Shown here: piece by piece, positions 7,906-16,483 of the stretch
Layout of the letters: every line of letters starts with the position of its first letter
Numbering within the stretch: position 1 is the first letter of the stretch
DNA from: Embleya sp049739465
Lineage (GTDB): Bacteria > Actinomycetota > Actinomycetes > Streptomycetales > Streptomycetaceae
Assembly: GCF_049739465.1 (NCBI RefSeq)
Contig: NZ_JBMHHY010000010.1
Span: 186,001 to 250,000, forward strand
DNA length: 64,000 bases
Reading direction: 5' to 3'
Translations under genes and position numbers: made by a program
Notes under the pieces: model-generated
The model's input: only the letters and a program-made list of their open reading frames with translations
What the model was told of the DNA's origin: nothing
Database searches by the model: none

Positions 7906-9239
7906 CCGCCTCCGACCCGAGAACTCCGGCGACCGGTCCCGCGGTTCCACTGCCGCTGGGGGAGCTGCACGCCAGCCTCGCCGATCCGCTGCTGGACGCG
8001 ATGACCTTCCTCAACGAGGTCACCGAGCGCTACCCGGACGCGCTCTCCTTCGCCCCCGGCCGCCCGCACGAGGGCTTCTTCGAACCCGAGTCGGTGCACA
8101 CCTACCTGGACACCTACCTCGCCCATCTCGCCGACCGGGGTCTGAGCCCCGACGCCGTGCGCACCGCACTGTTCCAGTACGGCCCGACCAAGGGCATCAT
8201 CGCCGACCTGGTCGCCCGCACCCTCGCCAACGACGAGGGCCTGGCGGTGGCGCCCGAGGCGCTGGTGCTCACCGTCGGCGCCCAGGAGGGCATGCTGCTG
8301 GTGCTGCGCGCCCTGTGCGCCACCCCGGAGGACGTGCTGCTGGTCAGCTCGCCCTGCTACGTGGGGGTCACCGGCGCCGCCCGACTGCTGGACATCGCCA
8401 CCGTGCCGGTCCCCGAGGGCCCCGACGGCGGCCCCGACCCGCAGGCCGTGCACGCCGCCGCGAGTGCCGTACGAGCCCGCGGCCGGCGTCCGCGCGCGCT
8501 CTACGTGGTGCCCGACTTCGCCAACCCCTCGGGCACCAGCATGCCCGTCGAGGCCCGCGCCGGGCTGCTGGACGCGGCAGCGGGGGAGGGGCTGTTGGTG
8601 ATCGAGGACAACCCCTACGGCTTCTTCGCCCGCGAGCCCGGCGAACGGCCCACCCTGAAGGCCCTCGACCGCCGCCGCCAGGTCGTCTACCTCGGCTCCT
8701 TCGCCAAGACCTGTTTCCCCGGCGCCCGGCTCGGCTACGTGGTCGCCGATCAGGAAGTCGTCGCACCGGACGGCCGCACCAGCCTGCTCGCCGACCAGTT
8801 GGCCAAACTGAAGAGCATGACCACCGTCAACACCCCCGCGCTCAGCCAAGCCGTGATCGGTGGCATGCTGCTCACCCACGACTGCCGACTGCGCGCCGCC
8901 AACGCGGCCGCCAGTGCCTACTACGCGGCCAATCTCACCGTGCTGCTACGGGAGTTGGCCCGACACTTCCCGGCGGCCGAGCGGGCCCGCCTCGGCCTGT
9001 CCTGGAACGAGCCCGAAGGCGGCTTCTTCGCCGTGCTCGACGTGCCGTTCATCGCCGACGAGGCGGCCATGGAGCGCTGCGCCCGCGACCACGGGGTGCT
9101 CTGGACCCCGATGGCCCCGTTCTACCCGGCAGGCGGTGGGGAGCGCCGCCTGCGGCTGTCCATCAGCGCCCTGAGCGAGCACCGGATCGAGACAGGCGTG
9201 GCCCGACTGGCCGACTTCATCCGGGAGTCCGCAGGCTGA
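7902..9239 (+). CDS. PLP-dependent class I/II aminotransferase, HpgT/PglE-like
   Basis: This 445-residue fold-type I aminotransferase has the PLP lysine at Lys269 in GSFAKTCFPGARLGY, the cofactor-contact Asp/Tyr region VPDFANPSGTSM and DNPYGFF, and the substrate-arginine region RLRLSIS near the C terminus. The overall layout resembles the aminotransferases that make (hydroxy)phenylglycines. It follows an oxidase of the hydroxymandelate type, so conversion of an arylglyoxylate to an arylglycine is a reasonable inference, but other 2-keto acids are possible. The GTG start overlaps the hydrolase stop. A perfect hairpin terminator follows 24 bases after the stop. Confidence 0.85.
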   Translation: MTASDPRTPATGPAVPLPLGELHASLADPLLDAMTFLNEVTERYPDALSFAPGRPHEGFFEPESVHTYLDTYLAHLADRGLSPDAVRTALFQYGPTKGIIADLVARTLANDEGLAVAPEALVLTVGAQEGMLLVLRALCATPEDVLLVSSPCYVGVTGAARLLDIATVPVPEGPDGGPDPQAVHAAASAVRARGRRPRALYVVPDFANPSGTSMPVEARAGLLDAAAGEGLLVIEDNPYGFFAREPGERPTLKALDRRRQVVYLGSFAKTCFPGARLGYVVADQEVVAPDGRTSLLADQLAKLKSMTTVNTPALSQAVIGGMLLTHDCRLRAANAAASAYYAANLTVLLRELARHFPAAERARLGLSWNEPEGGFFAVLDVPFIADEAAMERCARDHGVLWTPMAPFYPAGGGERRLRLSISALSEHRIETGVARLADFIRESAG

Positions 9240-9262
9240 CCGCACCGCCGCAGACATGTCGA

Positions 9263-9296
9263 GGGGAGGGGCCGGGTGCTCACCCGGCCCCTCCCC
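9263..9296. terminator. Bidirectional hairpin terminator
   Basis: A perfect 15-bp inverted repeat (9263-9277 with 9282-9296) encloses a GCTC loop. It sits between the convergent ends of the aminotransferase and the ABC permease, so it can stop transcription from both sides. No U-tract follows, as is usual in actinomycetes. Confidence 0.85.
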
Positions 9297-9360
9297 TTGG
9301 CTGGACAGGACTCCCACTGCACGACCCCGAGGGTCCGGTCGGAACCGTCGGGCCGGTTCC

Positions 9361-10125
9361 CTACCGGACCCGGGTCGAGAACAGCCGGGCCGACCAGTAG
9401 ACCGCCCCGATCGTCATCACGACGACGACCAGCAGTCCCTGCCAGACCGCGTCGGCGCCGATGTGGCCGGAGAACAGCGCCCGCATGCCCTCCACCGCCC
9501 AGTAGAAGGGGTTCCACTTGGCCACCGTCCGCAGCCACATCGGCGCCAGCGCCAGCGGCAACAACACCCCGGAGAGCAGGGCGATCGGTTGGGAGAGCGT
9601 GTTCACCAGCGGCGCCATCGCGGCGTCGTTGGGCAGTACCAGGGCGATGCCGTACGAGATGGCCGAGGTCATCAGGGCCAGCAGACCGAGCAGCAGGTAG
9701 GCCAGCACCAGGTTCAGCGGGCCGACCCGCAGGCCGAACGGCAGCGCGAGCACAGTGATGACGACGGCCTGGGCGAGCAGCGCCACCACTTCGCGCAGCG
9801 CCCGCCCCAGCAGCAGGGCGAGCCGGCTGACCGGGGTCACCCGGGAGCGCTCGATGATGCCGGCCTTCAACTCGGCAAGCAGGCTGAATCCGGTGTACAG
9901 CCCGCCGAAGATGCAGAGCACCGTCAACAGGCCGGGGACGTATATCCGGTAGGCATCGGCATAGGTGTCGGCACCGACGGGTTCGAGTGCCGTCTTCAGC
10001 AGCGGAGCGAACAGCAGCAGGTAGAAGATCGGCTGGGTCAACCCGACGACGAGCCAGATCGGGGTACGCCACATCAGCAGCAACTGCCGCTGGAAGACCA
10101 GCCAGGTGTCACGGGCGAGCTTCAC
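9361..10125 (-). CDS. ABC transporter permease, ABC-2/DrrB type
   Basis: The product has 254 residues with six hydrophobic segments and the ABC-2 pattern seen in daunorubicin-resistance DrrB proteins, including FYLLLFAPL near residue 35, a long cytoplasmic loop with GIIERSRVTPVSRLALLLGR, and NPFYWAVEGMRALFSG near the end. It would form the membrane channel of a drug exporter with the ATPase upstream. The GTG at 10125 overlaps the ATPase stop (GTGA), so the longer in-frame extension was not used. Export of the cluster product or self-resistance is the likely role. Confidence 0.85.
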   Translation of the reverse strand: MKLARDTWLVFQRQLLLMWRTPIWLVVGLTQPIFYLLLFAPLLKTALEPVGADTYADAYRIYVPGLLTVLCIFGGLYTGFSLLAELKAGIIERSRVTPVSRLALLLGRALREVVALLAQAVVITVLALPFGLRVGPLNLVLAYLLLGLLALMTSAISYGIALVLPNDAAMAPLVNTLSQPIALLSGVLLPLALAPMWLRTVAKWNPFYWAVEGMRALFSGHIGADAVWQGLLVVVVMTIGAVYWSARLFSTRVR

Positions 10126-11102
10126 GGAAGGGACCCCTGGGATTGTCCGGACTGTTCGATGGAGCGGCCGGTGCGGGCCAGGAACACGTCGTCCAGGCTG
10201 GGCCGTTGCAGCTGGACGGTCCTGGGGACGATGCGCGCCTCGGCCAGGATGCGCAGCAGTTGCGGAATGGCCGCGGCGCCGTCGGGCACGTAGACCCGCA
10301 GGCCGTCCTCGCCCTGCTGCTCCAGCCGGTGCAGGCAGGGTTGGTCGCGAAGGGCGTCGGCTGCGGGCCCGCTCTCGCCGGCGGCGATGCCGAGCAGGAC
10401 GACGTCGCCGGAGATCTCGCGCTTGAGCGCCTCGGACGTGCCCTCGGCGACGACTTGGCCATGGTCGACGATCGCGACCCGGTCGCAGAGCGCGTCGGCC
10501 TCCTCCAGGTAGTGGGTGGTCACCACCACCGTCATGCCCTCGGTGCGCAGCCGCTCGATCTCGGCCCACACCCGGCTGCGGCCGGCCGGGTCCAGGCCCA
10601 CCGTCGGCTCGTCCAGGAACAGCACCTGCGGGGTGTGGATCACCCCGAGGGCGATGTCCACCCGGCGGCGCTGGCCGCCGGAGTAGGTGCGGCAGGGACG
10701 GTCGGCGAACTCGGTGAGGTCGAAGGCATCGAGGGCGTCCTCGGCCCGTCGGCGGGCTTCGGCCTTGCCGGTGCCGTACATCCGGGCCTGCAGCACCAGT
10801 TCCTCGCGGGCGGTGACCGCGTCGGTGGTTCCGCCGCCCTGGGCGACGTAGCCGATCCGCCGACGGACCCCGGCCGGGTCGGCCAACAGGTCGGCGCCGG
10901 CGATCCGGGCCTCGCCGCCGTCCGGGCGGATGAGCGTGGCGAGCATGCGCAAGGTGGTGGTTTTCCCGGCACCGTTGGGGCCGAGGAATCCGAAGATTTC
11001 CCGTGCCCGGACGTCCAGATCGATGCCGCGGACGGCCTCGACAACGGTTCGGCCGCGCTTTCCGGACGGATAGGACTTGCGAAGTCCCTTGGTCTCGATC
11101 AA
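10122..11102 (-). CDS. ABC transporter ATPase, DrrA type
   Basis: The ATPase has 326 residues with all nucleotide-binding motifs: Walker A GPNGAGKTT, Q-loop VAQGG, signature YSGGQRRR, Walker B VLFLDEPTVGLDP and H-loop TTHYLEEAD. A C-terminal extension of about 90 residues with PSLDDVFL is typical of DrrA-like drug exporters. It is cotranscribed with the permease. A dre-like palindrome lies about 90 bases upstream of its start (11192-11203), inside the short gap after the glycosyltransferase gene, so export may have its own regulated promoter. Confidence 0.9.
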   Translation of the reverse strand: MIETKGLRKSYPSGKRGRTVVEAVRGIDLDVRAREIFGFLGPNGAGKTTTLRMLATLIRPDGGEARIAGADLLADPAGVRRRIGYVAQGGGTTDAVTAREELVLQARMYGTGKAEARRRAEDALDAFDLTEFADRPCRTYSGGQRRRVDIALGVIHTPQVLFLDEPTVGLDPAGRSRVWAEIERLRTEGMTVVVTTHYLEEADALCDRVAIVDHGQVVAEGTSEALKREISGDVVLLGIAAGESGPAADALRDQPCLHRLEQQGEDGLRVYVPDGAAAIPQLLRILAEARIVPRTVQLQRPSLDDVFLARTGRSIEQSGQSQGSLP

Positions 11103-11191
11103 CCAGAACTCCCGTACTGGGATGGGGTGCAGGGGCTCCTGGGCACCGGTGCTGCTGCCTCACAGTAGATGCTCCGATGCCCAGGAAGCAA

Positions 11192-11203
11192 TGGACTAGA
11201 CCA
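11192..11203. promoter_or_regulatory. DasR-type (dre-like) operator upstream of ABC exporter
   Basis: TGGACTAGACCA matches the dre core TGGTCTAGACCA at 11 of 12 positions. It lies two bases beyond the glycosyltransferase stop codon and about 90 bases upstream of the DrrA-like start. The identical 12-mer recurs at 18522. Confidence 0.6.
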
Positions 11204-11205
11204 AT

Positions 11206-12381
11206 TCAGGGGGATGATGTCGGCGAGGCCGTGACCAGCGCCTCCAGTCGGTCGACGGCCGCCACCGCCCCGCCACCGGACATCAGTTCACGCCCGAGCA
11301 GCTGCGCGGCCGTGCGGTGGGAGGGTTCGTCGAGCACCTGCCGCAGCCGCTCGGCGATGACCCGGGGGCAGACCCGGGCGAACGGAACCCGGAGGCCGGC
11401 CCCGGCCTCGGCGACCCGCTGCGCCACGAAGGGCTGGTCGTTGCGGATCGGCGCCATCAGCAGTGGGACGCCGTGCGCCAACGACTCGCCCACGGTGTTC
11501 ATGCCACCGTGGCAAATCACCGCATCCAGTGCCCCCTTGGACAACAGCTCGAGAATCGGCGCCCGTTCCGCCGCCACCACGGTGTCCGCAAGTGCGGCGG
11601 GCAGCGCCCCGCGCTGGGCGGCGACCACGGCCTGGATGCCCTCGCCGAAGCCGGCCAGGGCCCGGACAGTGCGGTCCAGGAAGTCCGCGCCGATCGCGTC
11701 CGACATGGTTCCCATGGTGACCAGGACGGTGCGCCGGCCGGGGTCCAGCCGCTCCCACGGGAACGCCGGATCCGCCGAACGCTCGGTCAGCACCGGTCCC
11801 ACCAGGGCGTACCGCGGCAGCGTCGGCACGTCGCCGAGCAGCGCCCGGCCGGTGGTGGCCAGCACCAGGTGCGGCGAGAACCGCGGATCGGTGAACTCGG
11901 CGACGGGCAGCTTGGCCCGCTGCCACAGCCCGGCCAACAGGCCCACGATCCAGGCCTCGACCTGCGGCAACGCCCGGTAGGGGCGGCCCAGTTCCATCGC
12001 CCCCGGCGCCAGAGTCGCCCACGGCAGTGCGTGCCGGTGCGCGACCAGCGCGCCCGCCGGGGTGTGCTGGTCCACCAGCAGCGCATCGGGCCGAAACTCC
12101 CGCACCGCAGCGTCCAGCGGCTTCGTGGTGAACCGCGCGTACGGGACGACGAAGCCCTCCCACAGCGAGCGCAGCGAGGCCAGGCCGTGGCCCCCCAGTG
12201 CCCGGAACGCCCGGGTGCCGGTGCCGAAGACCTGTGCGTGCGGACCCAGCAGCGGCCGCAACACCGTCTCGGTGCCGCTCCAGGCCACCTCGTGGCCGCG
12301 TGCGGCCAACTCCTTCGCGATCCCGGACGCCGGATTGACGTGCCCGGTCAACGGCGGCACCACCAGCAGGAAGCGGCTCAT
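11206..12381 (-). CDS. Glycosyltransferase, MGT/UGT type (GT1)
   Basis: This 391-residue GT-B enzyme would move a sugar from an NDP-sugar to the cluster product or a related macrolide. The N terminus MSRFLLVVPPLTGHVNPA is the acceptor-domain start. The donor-binding signature lies in CHGGMNTVGESLAHGVP followed by PIRNDQPFVAQRV. The catalytic His of GT1 enzymes is expected at GHVN. The ATG at 12381 overlaps the TGA of the small ACP-like gene upstream. No sugar-nucleotide biosynthesis genes are visible, so the donor may be a housekeeping sugar. Inactivation of a macrolide by glucosylation (self-protection) is an alternative. Confidence 0.85.
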   Translation of the reverse strand: MSRFLLVVPPLTGHVNPASGIAKELAARGHEVAWSGTETVLRPLLGPHAQVFGTGTRAFRALGGHGLASLRSLWEGFVVPYARFTTKPLDAAVREFRPDALLVDQHTPAGALVAHRHALPWATLAPGAMELGRPYRALPQVEAWIVGLLAGLWQRAKLPVAEFTDPRFSPHLVLATTGRALLGDVPTLPRYALVGPVLTERSADPAFPWERLDPGRRTVLVTMGTMSDAIGADFLDRTVRALAGFGEGIQAVVAAQRGALPAALADTVVAAERAPILELLSKGALDAVICHGGMNTVGESLAHGVPLLMAPIRNDQPFVAQRVAEAGAGLRVPFARVCPRVIAERLRQVLDEPSHRTAAQLLGRELMSGGGAVAAVDRLEALVTASPTSSP

Positions 12382-12707
12382 CGGCGCACCAGCTCCGCCA
12401 GGTCGCCGACGGTCAGCGCGGCCAGCCCATCCAGGTCCAGGCCGGCCCGCAGCGCGCCCAGATCGACGCCGAAACGCGCCCGCAACAAGGTGTCCAGGAC
12501 GGCGAACTCGGTTTCGTCCAGGAGCAGATCGGCGTCGAGTCGGGCCTGGGGTACCACCAATTCCGCCCATTGGGGCGACGCATCGGCGGCTGCGACCAGC
12601 AGCGCCACGAGCTCCGGGTCCACCACCGACGGCGGCTCGGACGGTGTGTCGGGTGACCGGTCCGCATCGGGTTCGGAGGGTACGAAGGAAGGCTCGAAAT
12701 CAGTCAT
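12378..12707 (-). CDS. ACP-like protein lacking the phosphopantetheine serine
   Basis: The product has 109 residues with an acidic, Pro/Ser-rich N-terminal tail of about 28 residues. The rest has the length and helical pattern of an ACP: DETEFAVLDTLLRARFGVDL aligns with the helix II region of carrier proteins, and TVGDLAELV matches the usual ACP end. At the serine position is Glu65 (D-E-T instead of D-S-L), so it should not carry a phosphopantetheine arm. I used the ATG at 12707, preceded by GGTGGAG, rather than the GTG at 12719. It is translationally coupled to the glycosyltransferase and may be a docking or chaperone partner. Confidence 0.6.
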   Translation of the reverse strand: MTDFEPSFVPSEPDADRSPDTPSEPPSVVDPELVALLVAAADASPQWAELVVPQARLDADLLLDETEFAVLDTLLRARFGVDLGALRAGLDLDGLAALTVGDLAELVRR

Positions 12708-12804
12708 CGGGGGCTCCACCAGCTCGACGGCACGGGGGCGAAAGGGAGGGCTCCGGGTCGGTGATCACTTGTGCGACCCGCGGAGCGTGGGAATACTAGC
12801 CCGG

Positions 12805-13737
12805 GTGACCGCACTGGAGGCAGTGGCCGTCCACCTCCCCCCACAACTCGAATCGATCGAGGACGTGGGCGCGCGGATCGGCCTGACCCCACGTCAACTT
12901 CGACTCTTCCGCCGCTTCCACGGCCTGGACCAGGTGCGCCTGGACCCGGACGGCACGCTGCTCGACCTGCTGGACGCCGCAGTACGGGGCCTGCCCGAGC
13001 TGCGCGGCAACGAACACCGGGTCCGATACCTGCTGCACGCGCGCAGCATGCCGGTCGCGGTGCCCTATCCGCTCAACCCCCTGCACCAACTCCGAGAGCG
13101 CTTCGGCCTCACCCATGCCAACGCGTTCACCGTCACCCAACAGGCCTGCGCGGCCTCGTTGTTGGCCGTCGACCTCGCCGGGCGACTCCTGGCGGACGAT
13201 GCCGATCCGTCGGCGCTGGCCCTGGTGGTGGCGGGGGAGAAGACCTTCACCCGGGACGCCCAAGTCGTCCCGGACACCTCGATCTTCGCGGAGGCCTCGG
13301 CGGCCTGCCTGGTCGGCCCCGGCGGTGCCCGCGACCGCGTGCTCTCCTACGCGGTCCGCCAGCGGCCCGAGTTCGACGGCCGGCTGGCCGAGGACCCGGA
13401 GCTGCTGGCGCGCTACCAGAGGGAGTACCAGCCCACCATGATCGAGGCCATCGAAGCCGCACTCGATCAGGCCGGCCTGGACCTCTCCGAGATCGCGCTA
13501 CTGCTACCGCACAACGTCAACCAGGCATCCTGGCGCATGATTTGCCGTCGATTGGGCTACCCCCTCGACCGGCTGATGCTGGACAACGTGCCCTCGGTCG
13601 GGCACAGTTTCGCTGCGGACGCCTTCATCAACCTCCGCACCGCCGTCACCGGCGGAGTGCTCCGGCCGGGCGATCACTACCTGATCGCCGCCGCCGGCGT
13701 CGGGGCCACCTTCTCGGCCATGGCCCTTCGGCACTGA
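12805..13737 (+). CDS. KASIII (FabH-like) beta-ketoacyl-ACP synthase with Cys-His-His site
   Basis: The product has 310 residues with the FabH fold. Cys115 lies in TQQACAASLLA and His236 in LLPHNVNQ, matching two residues of the Cys-His-Asn triad. The third position, Asn in the usual GNTSAAS motif, is replaced by His267 in VGHSFAAD. KASIII enzymes start fatty-acid-like chains or transfer acyl groups between ACP and other acceptors. I chose the GTG at 12805; a GTG at 12787 is possible and neither has a strong ribosome binding site. The gene starts a rightward operon with an ACP, a second KASIII-like protein and a PPTase, and is divergent from the ACP-like/glycosyltransferase pair. Confidence 0.8.
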   Translation: MTALEAVAVHLPPQLESIEDVGARIGLTPRQLRLFRRFHGLDQVRLDPDGTLLDLLDAAVRGLPELRGNEHRVRYLLHARSMPVAVPYPLNPLHQLRERFGLTHANAFTVTQQACAASLLAVDLAGRLLADDADPSALALVVAGEKTFTRDAQVVPDTSIFAEASAACLVGPGGARDRVLSYAVRQRPEFDGRLAEDPELLARYQREYQPTMIEAIEAALDQAGLDLSEIALLLPHNVNQASWRMICRRLGYPLDRLMLDNVPSVGHSFAADAFINLRTAVTGGVLRPGDHYLIAAAGVGATFSAMALRH

Positions 13738-13819
13738 CGCGCCGTCAGCGGACGGTCGCCGCACTCGTCTCGGCGCCTCGCCCCCGTATTCCCATCACCC
13801 ACCACGGGACGGTCCACCC

Positions 13820-14119
13820 ATGTCAGACTCCGCCCTCCCCGGCACCGAACCGGTCGACACCGAGCTGCGCGGCCGCGTCACGCGCGGCATCGAGGAAGTT
13901 CTGCCCCGCATTCTCAAGATCGAGCTCGCCGACATCTCCGAGAACACCTGCTTCTTCGAGGACCTCGGCCTCACCTCGTCCGGCATCATCGAGCTGGTCC
14001 TCGAAATCGAGGAGGAACTCGACGTCCAGGTCGACATCGAGCACCTCGGCGTGGACGACCTGCGCTCGATCGGCAGCCTCACCGACTATGTCGCCGGGCA
14101 CATCGTCGACGAGGACTGA
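13820..14119 (+). CDS. Acyl carrier protein
   Basis: This 99-residue ACP has its attachment serine in LGLTSSGIIELVLEIEEEL (Ser53, preceded by Thr instead of Asp). A strongly acidic helix II and III follow, as expected for partner recognition. It lies 82 bases after the KASIII gene and 4 bases before the degenerate KASIII gene, so it is the likely carrier for that pair. It is the third conventional ACP of the cluster. Confidence 0.85.
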   Translation: MSDSALPGTEPVDTELRGRVTRGIEEVLPRILKIELADISENTCFFEDLGLTSSGIIELVLEIEEELDVQVDIEHLGVDDLRSIGSLTDYVAGHIVDED

Positions 14120-14123
14120 CCCG

Positions 14124-14966
14124 GTGCCCGCCGCCCGGGCCCGGGGCCTGCGCGTCACCAGGGCGATCGCCGCCGGGTTCGACGGCCGCTCCGAAGCCTC
14201 GCTCCACCCCGATCTGCGGACCTTCGTCGGCGACCTGGTCCGCCCGTACGGCCTGCCACTGCGCGAGGACCTGCTGCGCGAGGGGGCCGGACACGACTAC
14301 GGGCAGATGGCCGAGGGACTGCTCGGGAAGGCCCTGCCCGCAGGCGAGCCCGCGGACCTGTTGATCCTCGCCTTCTCCTCCCCCGACGTCCGGCCCGGCG
14401 CCCCCGCCGCACTGCACCTCAGCCGGCACTGCCCCGGGCAGCCGACCGCCTTCGCCGTCTGCGACCAGGGCAGCGCGGCAGCCTTCACCGCCCTTCGGAT
14501 CGCCGCCGCCCACCACCGCACCGGTGGCTGCCGGCGGGCAGTGATCGTGCTCGCCGAGCAGAGCGCCCTGCACTACGAGGCCCCCGAGCCCGTCGGCCTG
14601 CCCGAGGAGCACCGTGCCGTCGTCCTGGTCTGCGAGGAGGGTGCGGGGGAGGGAATGCGCGTCCACCAGCAGGCGCAGGTGGACGGCGCACAGGCCCTGC
14701 GGTCGGTACTCGCCGACCACCGGGAACTCGGCCGGGGGGCTGGGCTGTTGCTGGCCGCAGACCTGGCCGGCGCCGCCCCGGCGGCGGACCTCGACGCGCA
14801 CGACACCCCCGAAGCCGTCGAGACGGCCCGACCGGGACAACCGTTCACCGGAGTCTGGACTCTGCTGGCCGACCGCCTCGCACAGCGCCCGGAAACCGGT
14901 GGCCCGCTGCTGGTCGCGGACCACGACCGGCGGCTGGGCAGGCTCAGCACCCTGTCGCTGCCGTGA
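14124..14966 (+). CDS. Degenerate KASIII-like (thiolase-fold) protein
   Basis: The 280-residue product resembles the N-terminal part of KASIII proteins but is shorter than the usual 320-340. In the nucleophile region VCDQGSAAAFTALRIA the catalytic cysteine position aligns with Ser117, while a Cys lies four residues earlier (Cys113). No clear His/Asn pair is seen in the second half. It may be a non-catalytic partner of the KASIII gene upstream or an acyltransferase using serine. It starts with a GTG four bases after the ACP stop and overlaps the PPTase by GTGA, so the four genes are one unit. Confidence 0.65.
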   Translation: MPAARARGLRVTRAIAAGFDGRSEASLHPDLRTFVGDLVRPYGLPLREDLLREGAGHDYGQMAEGLLGKALPAGEPADLLILAFSSPDVRPGAPAALHLSRHCPGQPTAFAVCDQGSAAAFTALRIAAAHHRTGGCRRAVIVLAEQSALHYEAPEPVGLPEEHRAVVLVCEEGAGEGMRVHQQAQVDGAQALRSVLADHRELGRGAGLLLAADLAGAAPAADLDAHDTPEAVETARPGQPFTGVWTLLADRLAQRPETGGPLLVADHDRRLGRLSTLSLP

Positions 14967-15697
14967 ACGCCGATCCCGTCGGCGAGGTGGTCGATGCCGC
15001 CGACGTGATCGACGTCTGGACCATCCCCACCGACCAACCCCCGGCCGTCGTGCGCCGACTGCGAGGCCTGCTCGACCTCGACGAACGAGACCGCGCCGAC
15101 CGAGCCCACGACCCGGTCCGGGGCGAGCGCTTCACCGTGGTCAGGGGCGCCGTCCGCCTGCTTGTCGCCGACCGGCTCGGCACCGGAGCCGCCGACCTCG
15201 TGTGGCAGCGCGGCCCGCACGGCAAACCCGCACCCGTCCGCCCGTCCGCCGCCGGCCGGATCCACGTCAACTGGTCCGCCTCGGGCGCCCTCGCAGTCCT
15301 GGCCATCGCCGACGGGCGCCGGGTCGGCGCGGACGTCGAGGAGATCCACCCACCCGGCGTCGGCGCACGGATCGCCCGCCGCCACTTCCCGGCCCCCGAC
15401 GCCGCGCTCGTCCTCGAAGCACCGACCCCGGCCGACAGCGCCGACCGCTTCACCCGGCTCTGGTGCCGTCGCGAGGCCTGCGTCAAGGTCCACGGCGGCC
15501 GGCTCGCCCAAGGCCTCGGCCTCCCGCTCACCGGTCCCTCGCCGCTGCGCCTGGCCGACGCGGGTCCGCTGGGACCCGGTCCGCTGTGGTTGTCCGACGT
15601 CACGGTGCCGGGCCCGTTCCGCGCGGCGGTCGCCGCCGACCTGGACCATCCCTTCACGGTCCGCCACCGCAGCTGGATCGCCCCGCGGCTGCCCTGA
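14963..15697 (+). CDS. 4'-phosphopantetheinyl transferase, Sfp type
   Basis: The 244-residue product has the Sfp-family motifs: GADVEEI (magnesium-binding; family norm GVDVE) near residue 120 and RLWCRREACVKVHGG (family norm WxxKEAxxK) near residue 167. Two-domain length fits the Sfp type, not AcpS. It would transfer phosphopantetheine from CoA to the serines of the cluster ACPs at 3597-4156 and 13820-14119. The GTG start overlaps the stop of the preceding gene. No terminator-like hairpin was seen in the 288 bases up to the convergent GNAT gene. Confidence 0.85.
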   Translation: MNADPVGEVVDAADVIDVWTIPTDQPPAVVRRLRGLLDLDERDRADRAHDPVRGERFTVVRGAVRLLVADRLGTGAADLVWQRGPHGKPAPVRPSAAGRIHVNWSASGALAVLAIADGRRVGADVEEIHPPGVGARIARRHFPAPDAALVLEAPTPADSADRFTRLWCRREACVKVHGGRLAQGLGLPLTGPSPLRLADAGPLGPGPLWLSDVTVPGPFRAAVAADLDHPFTVRHRSWIAPRLP

Positions 15698-15985
15698 ACC
15701 TCCCTGATCGACAAAGCGCACGGTGAGCCGATGCTCGAGAGGTCCGCCGCCGGACCGAGTCGGTCGACGACCCCCTCGAAGGGCAACTCGGCCTCGGCGC
15801 GCGGGCCTTCGAGGGCGTCGCGATCCGGGTCACCCGGCGCGTCCGCGCGTCGGCTGCCGGCATCCGGCACGACAACCTGATCCGAGCACCGGTCACCCGC
15901 TCACCGATCGCCTCCGATCACCGGGCACATCAGGCTCGTTCATCCGGGCCGAAGGAGTGGCGATCCGTCCGGGTGCCCCCGCAGG

Positions 15986-16483
15986 TCAGTGCACCGGCAT
16001 CGACATGTAGACCGCACGCCGCCCGTAGGACGCGGGGACGGCCACCTCTTTGTGCGCACGGTAGCCGAGGAGCCGCAGCAGGATGTCCGTGCCGCGCACC
16101 GCGACCATCGAGATCTGCTCGAAGCCCGACTCCACTGCCCGCGCCCGGAGATACCCCATGAAGTCCTCCGCGACCTCCCCGCCGCGCAGGTCCTCGGCGA
16201 TCACCAGGTCGTGCACGTGCAGGTTGCTCGACTCGAACGCGGTGTCCTCCGCCTCGGCGAGGTCCGGGCAGCGCAGCGGCGGGTACGGCAGGCTCAACAG
16301 GTAGCCGCGGACCGTGCCGCGCTGCTCCAGCACGAAGCAGGTCCCCGGCGAGCCGAGGGCGCGGGACTGTAGTGCCTCCCGGCCCTCCGACAGGCCGTCG
16401 GCCGCGTAGGCGTCGTGTTCCAGCGCGACCACGGCGTCCCAGTCGTCGTCGATCAGCTGCCGGATCAGGAATTCCCCGCTCAC
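15986..16483 (-). CDS. GNAT-family N-acetyltransferase
   Basis: This 165-residue single-domain GNAT has the strand-4/acetyl-CoA region HVHDLVIAEDLRGGEVAEDF, in which the usual R/Q-x-x-G-x-G/A loop reads LRGGEVA, and a C-terminal GYRAHKEVAVPASYG. It would acylate an amine using acetyl-CoA or an acyl-ACP. Its ATG overlaps the stop of the DUF6271-like gene upstream. If the aminotransferase product keeps a free amine, N-acylation by this enzyme is one possibility; the acceptor is not visible from sequence. Confidence 0.75.
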   Translation of the reverse strand: MSGEFLIRQLIDDDWDAVVALEHDAYAADGLSEGREALQSRALGSPGTCFVLEQRGTVRGYLLSLPYPPLRCPDLAEAEDTAFESSNLHVHDLVIAEDLRGGEVAEDFMGYLRARAVESGFEQISMVAVRGTDILLRLLGYRAHKEVAVPASYGRRAVYMSMPVH

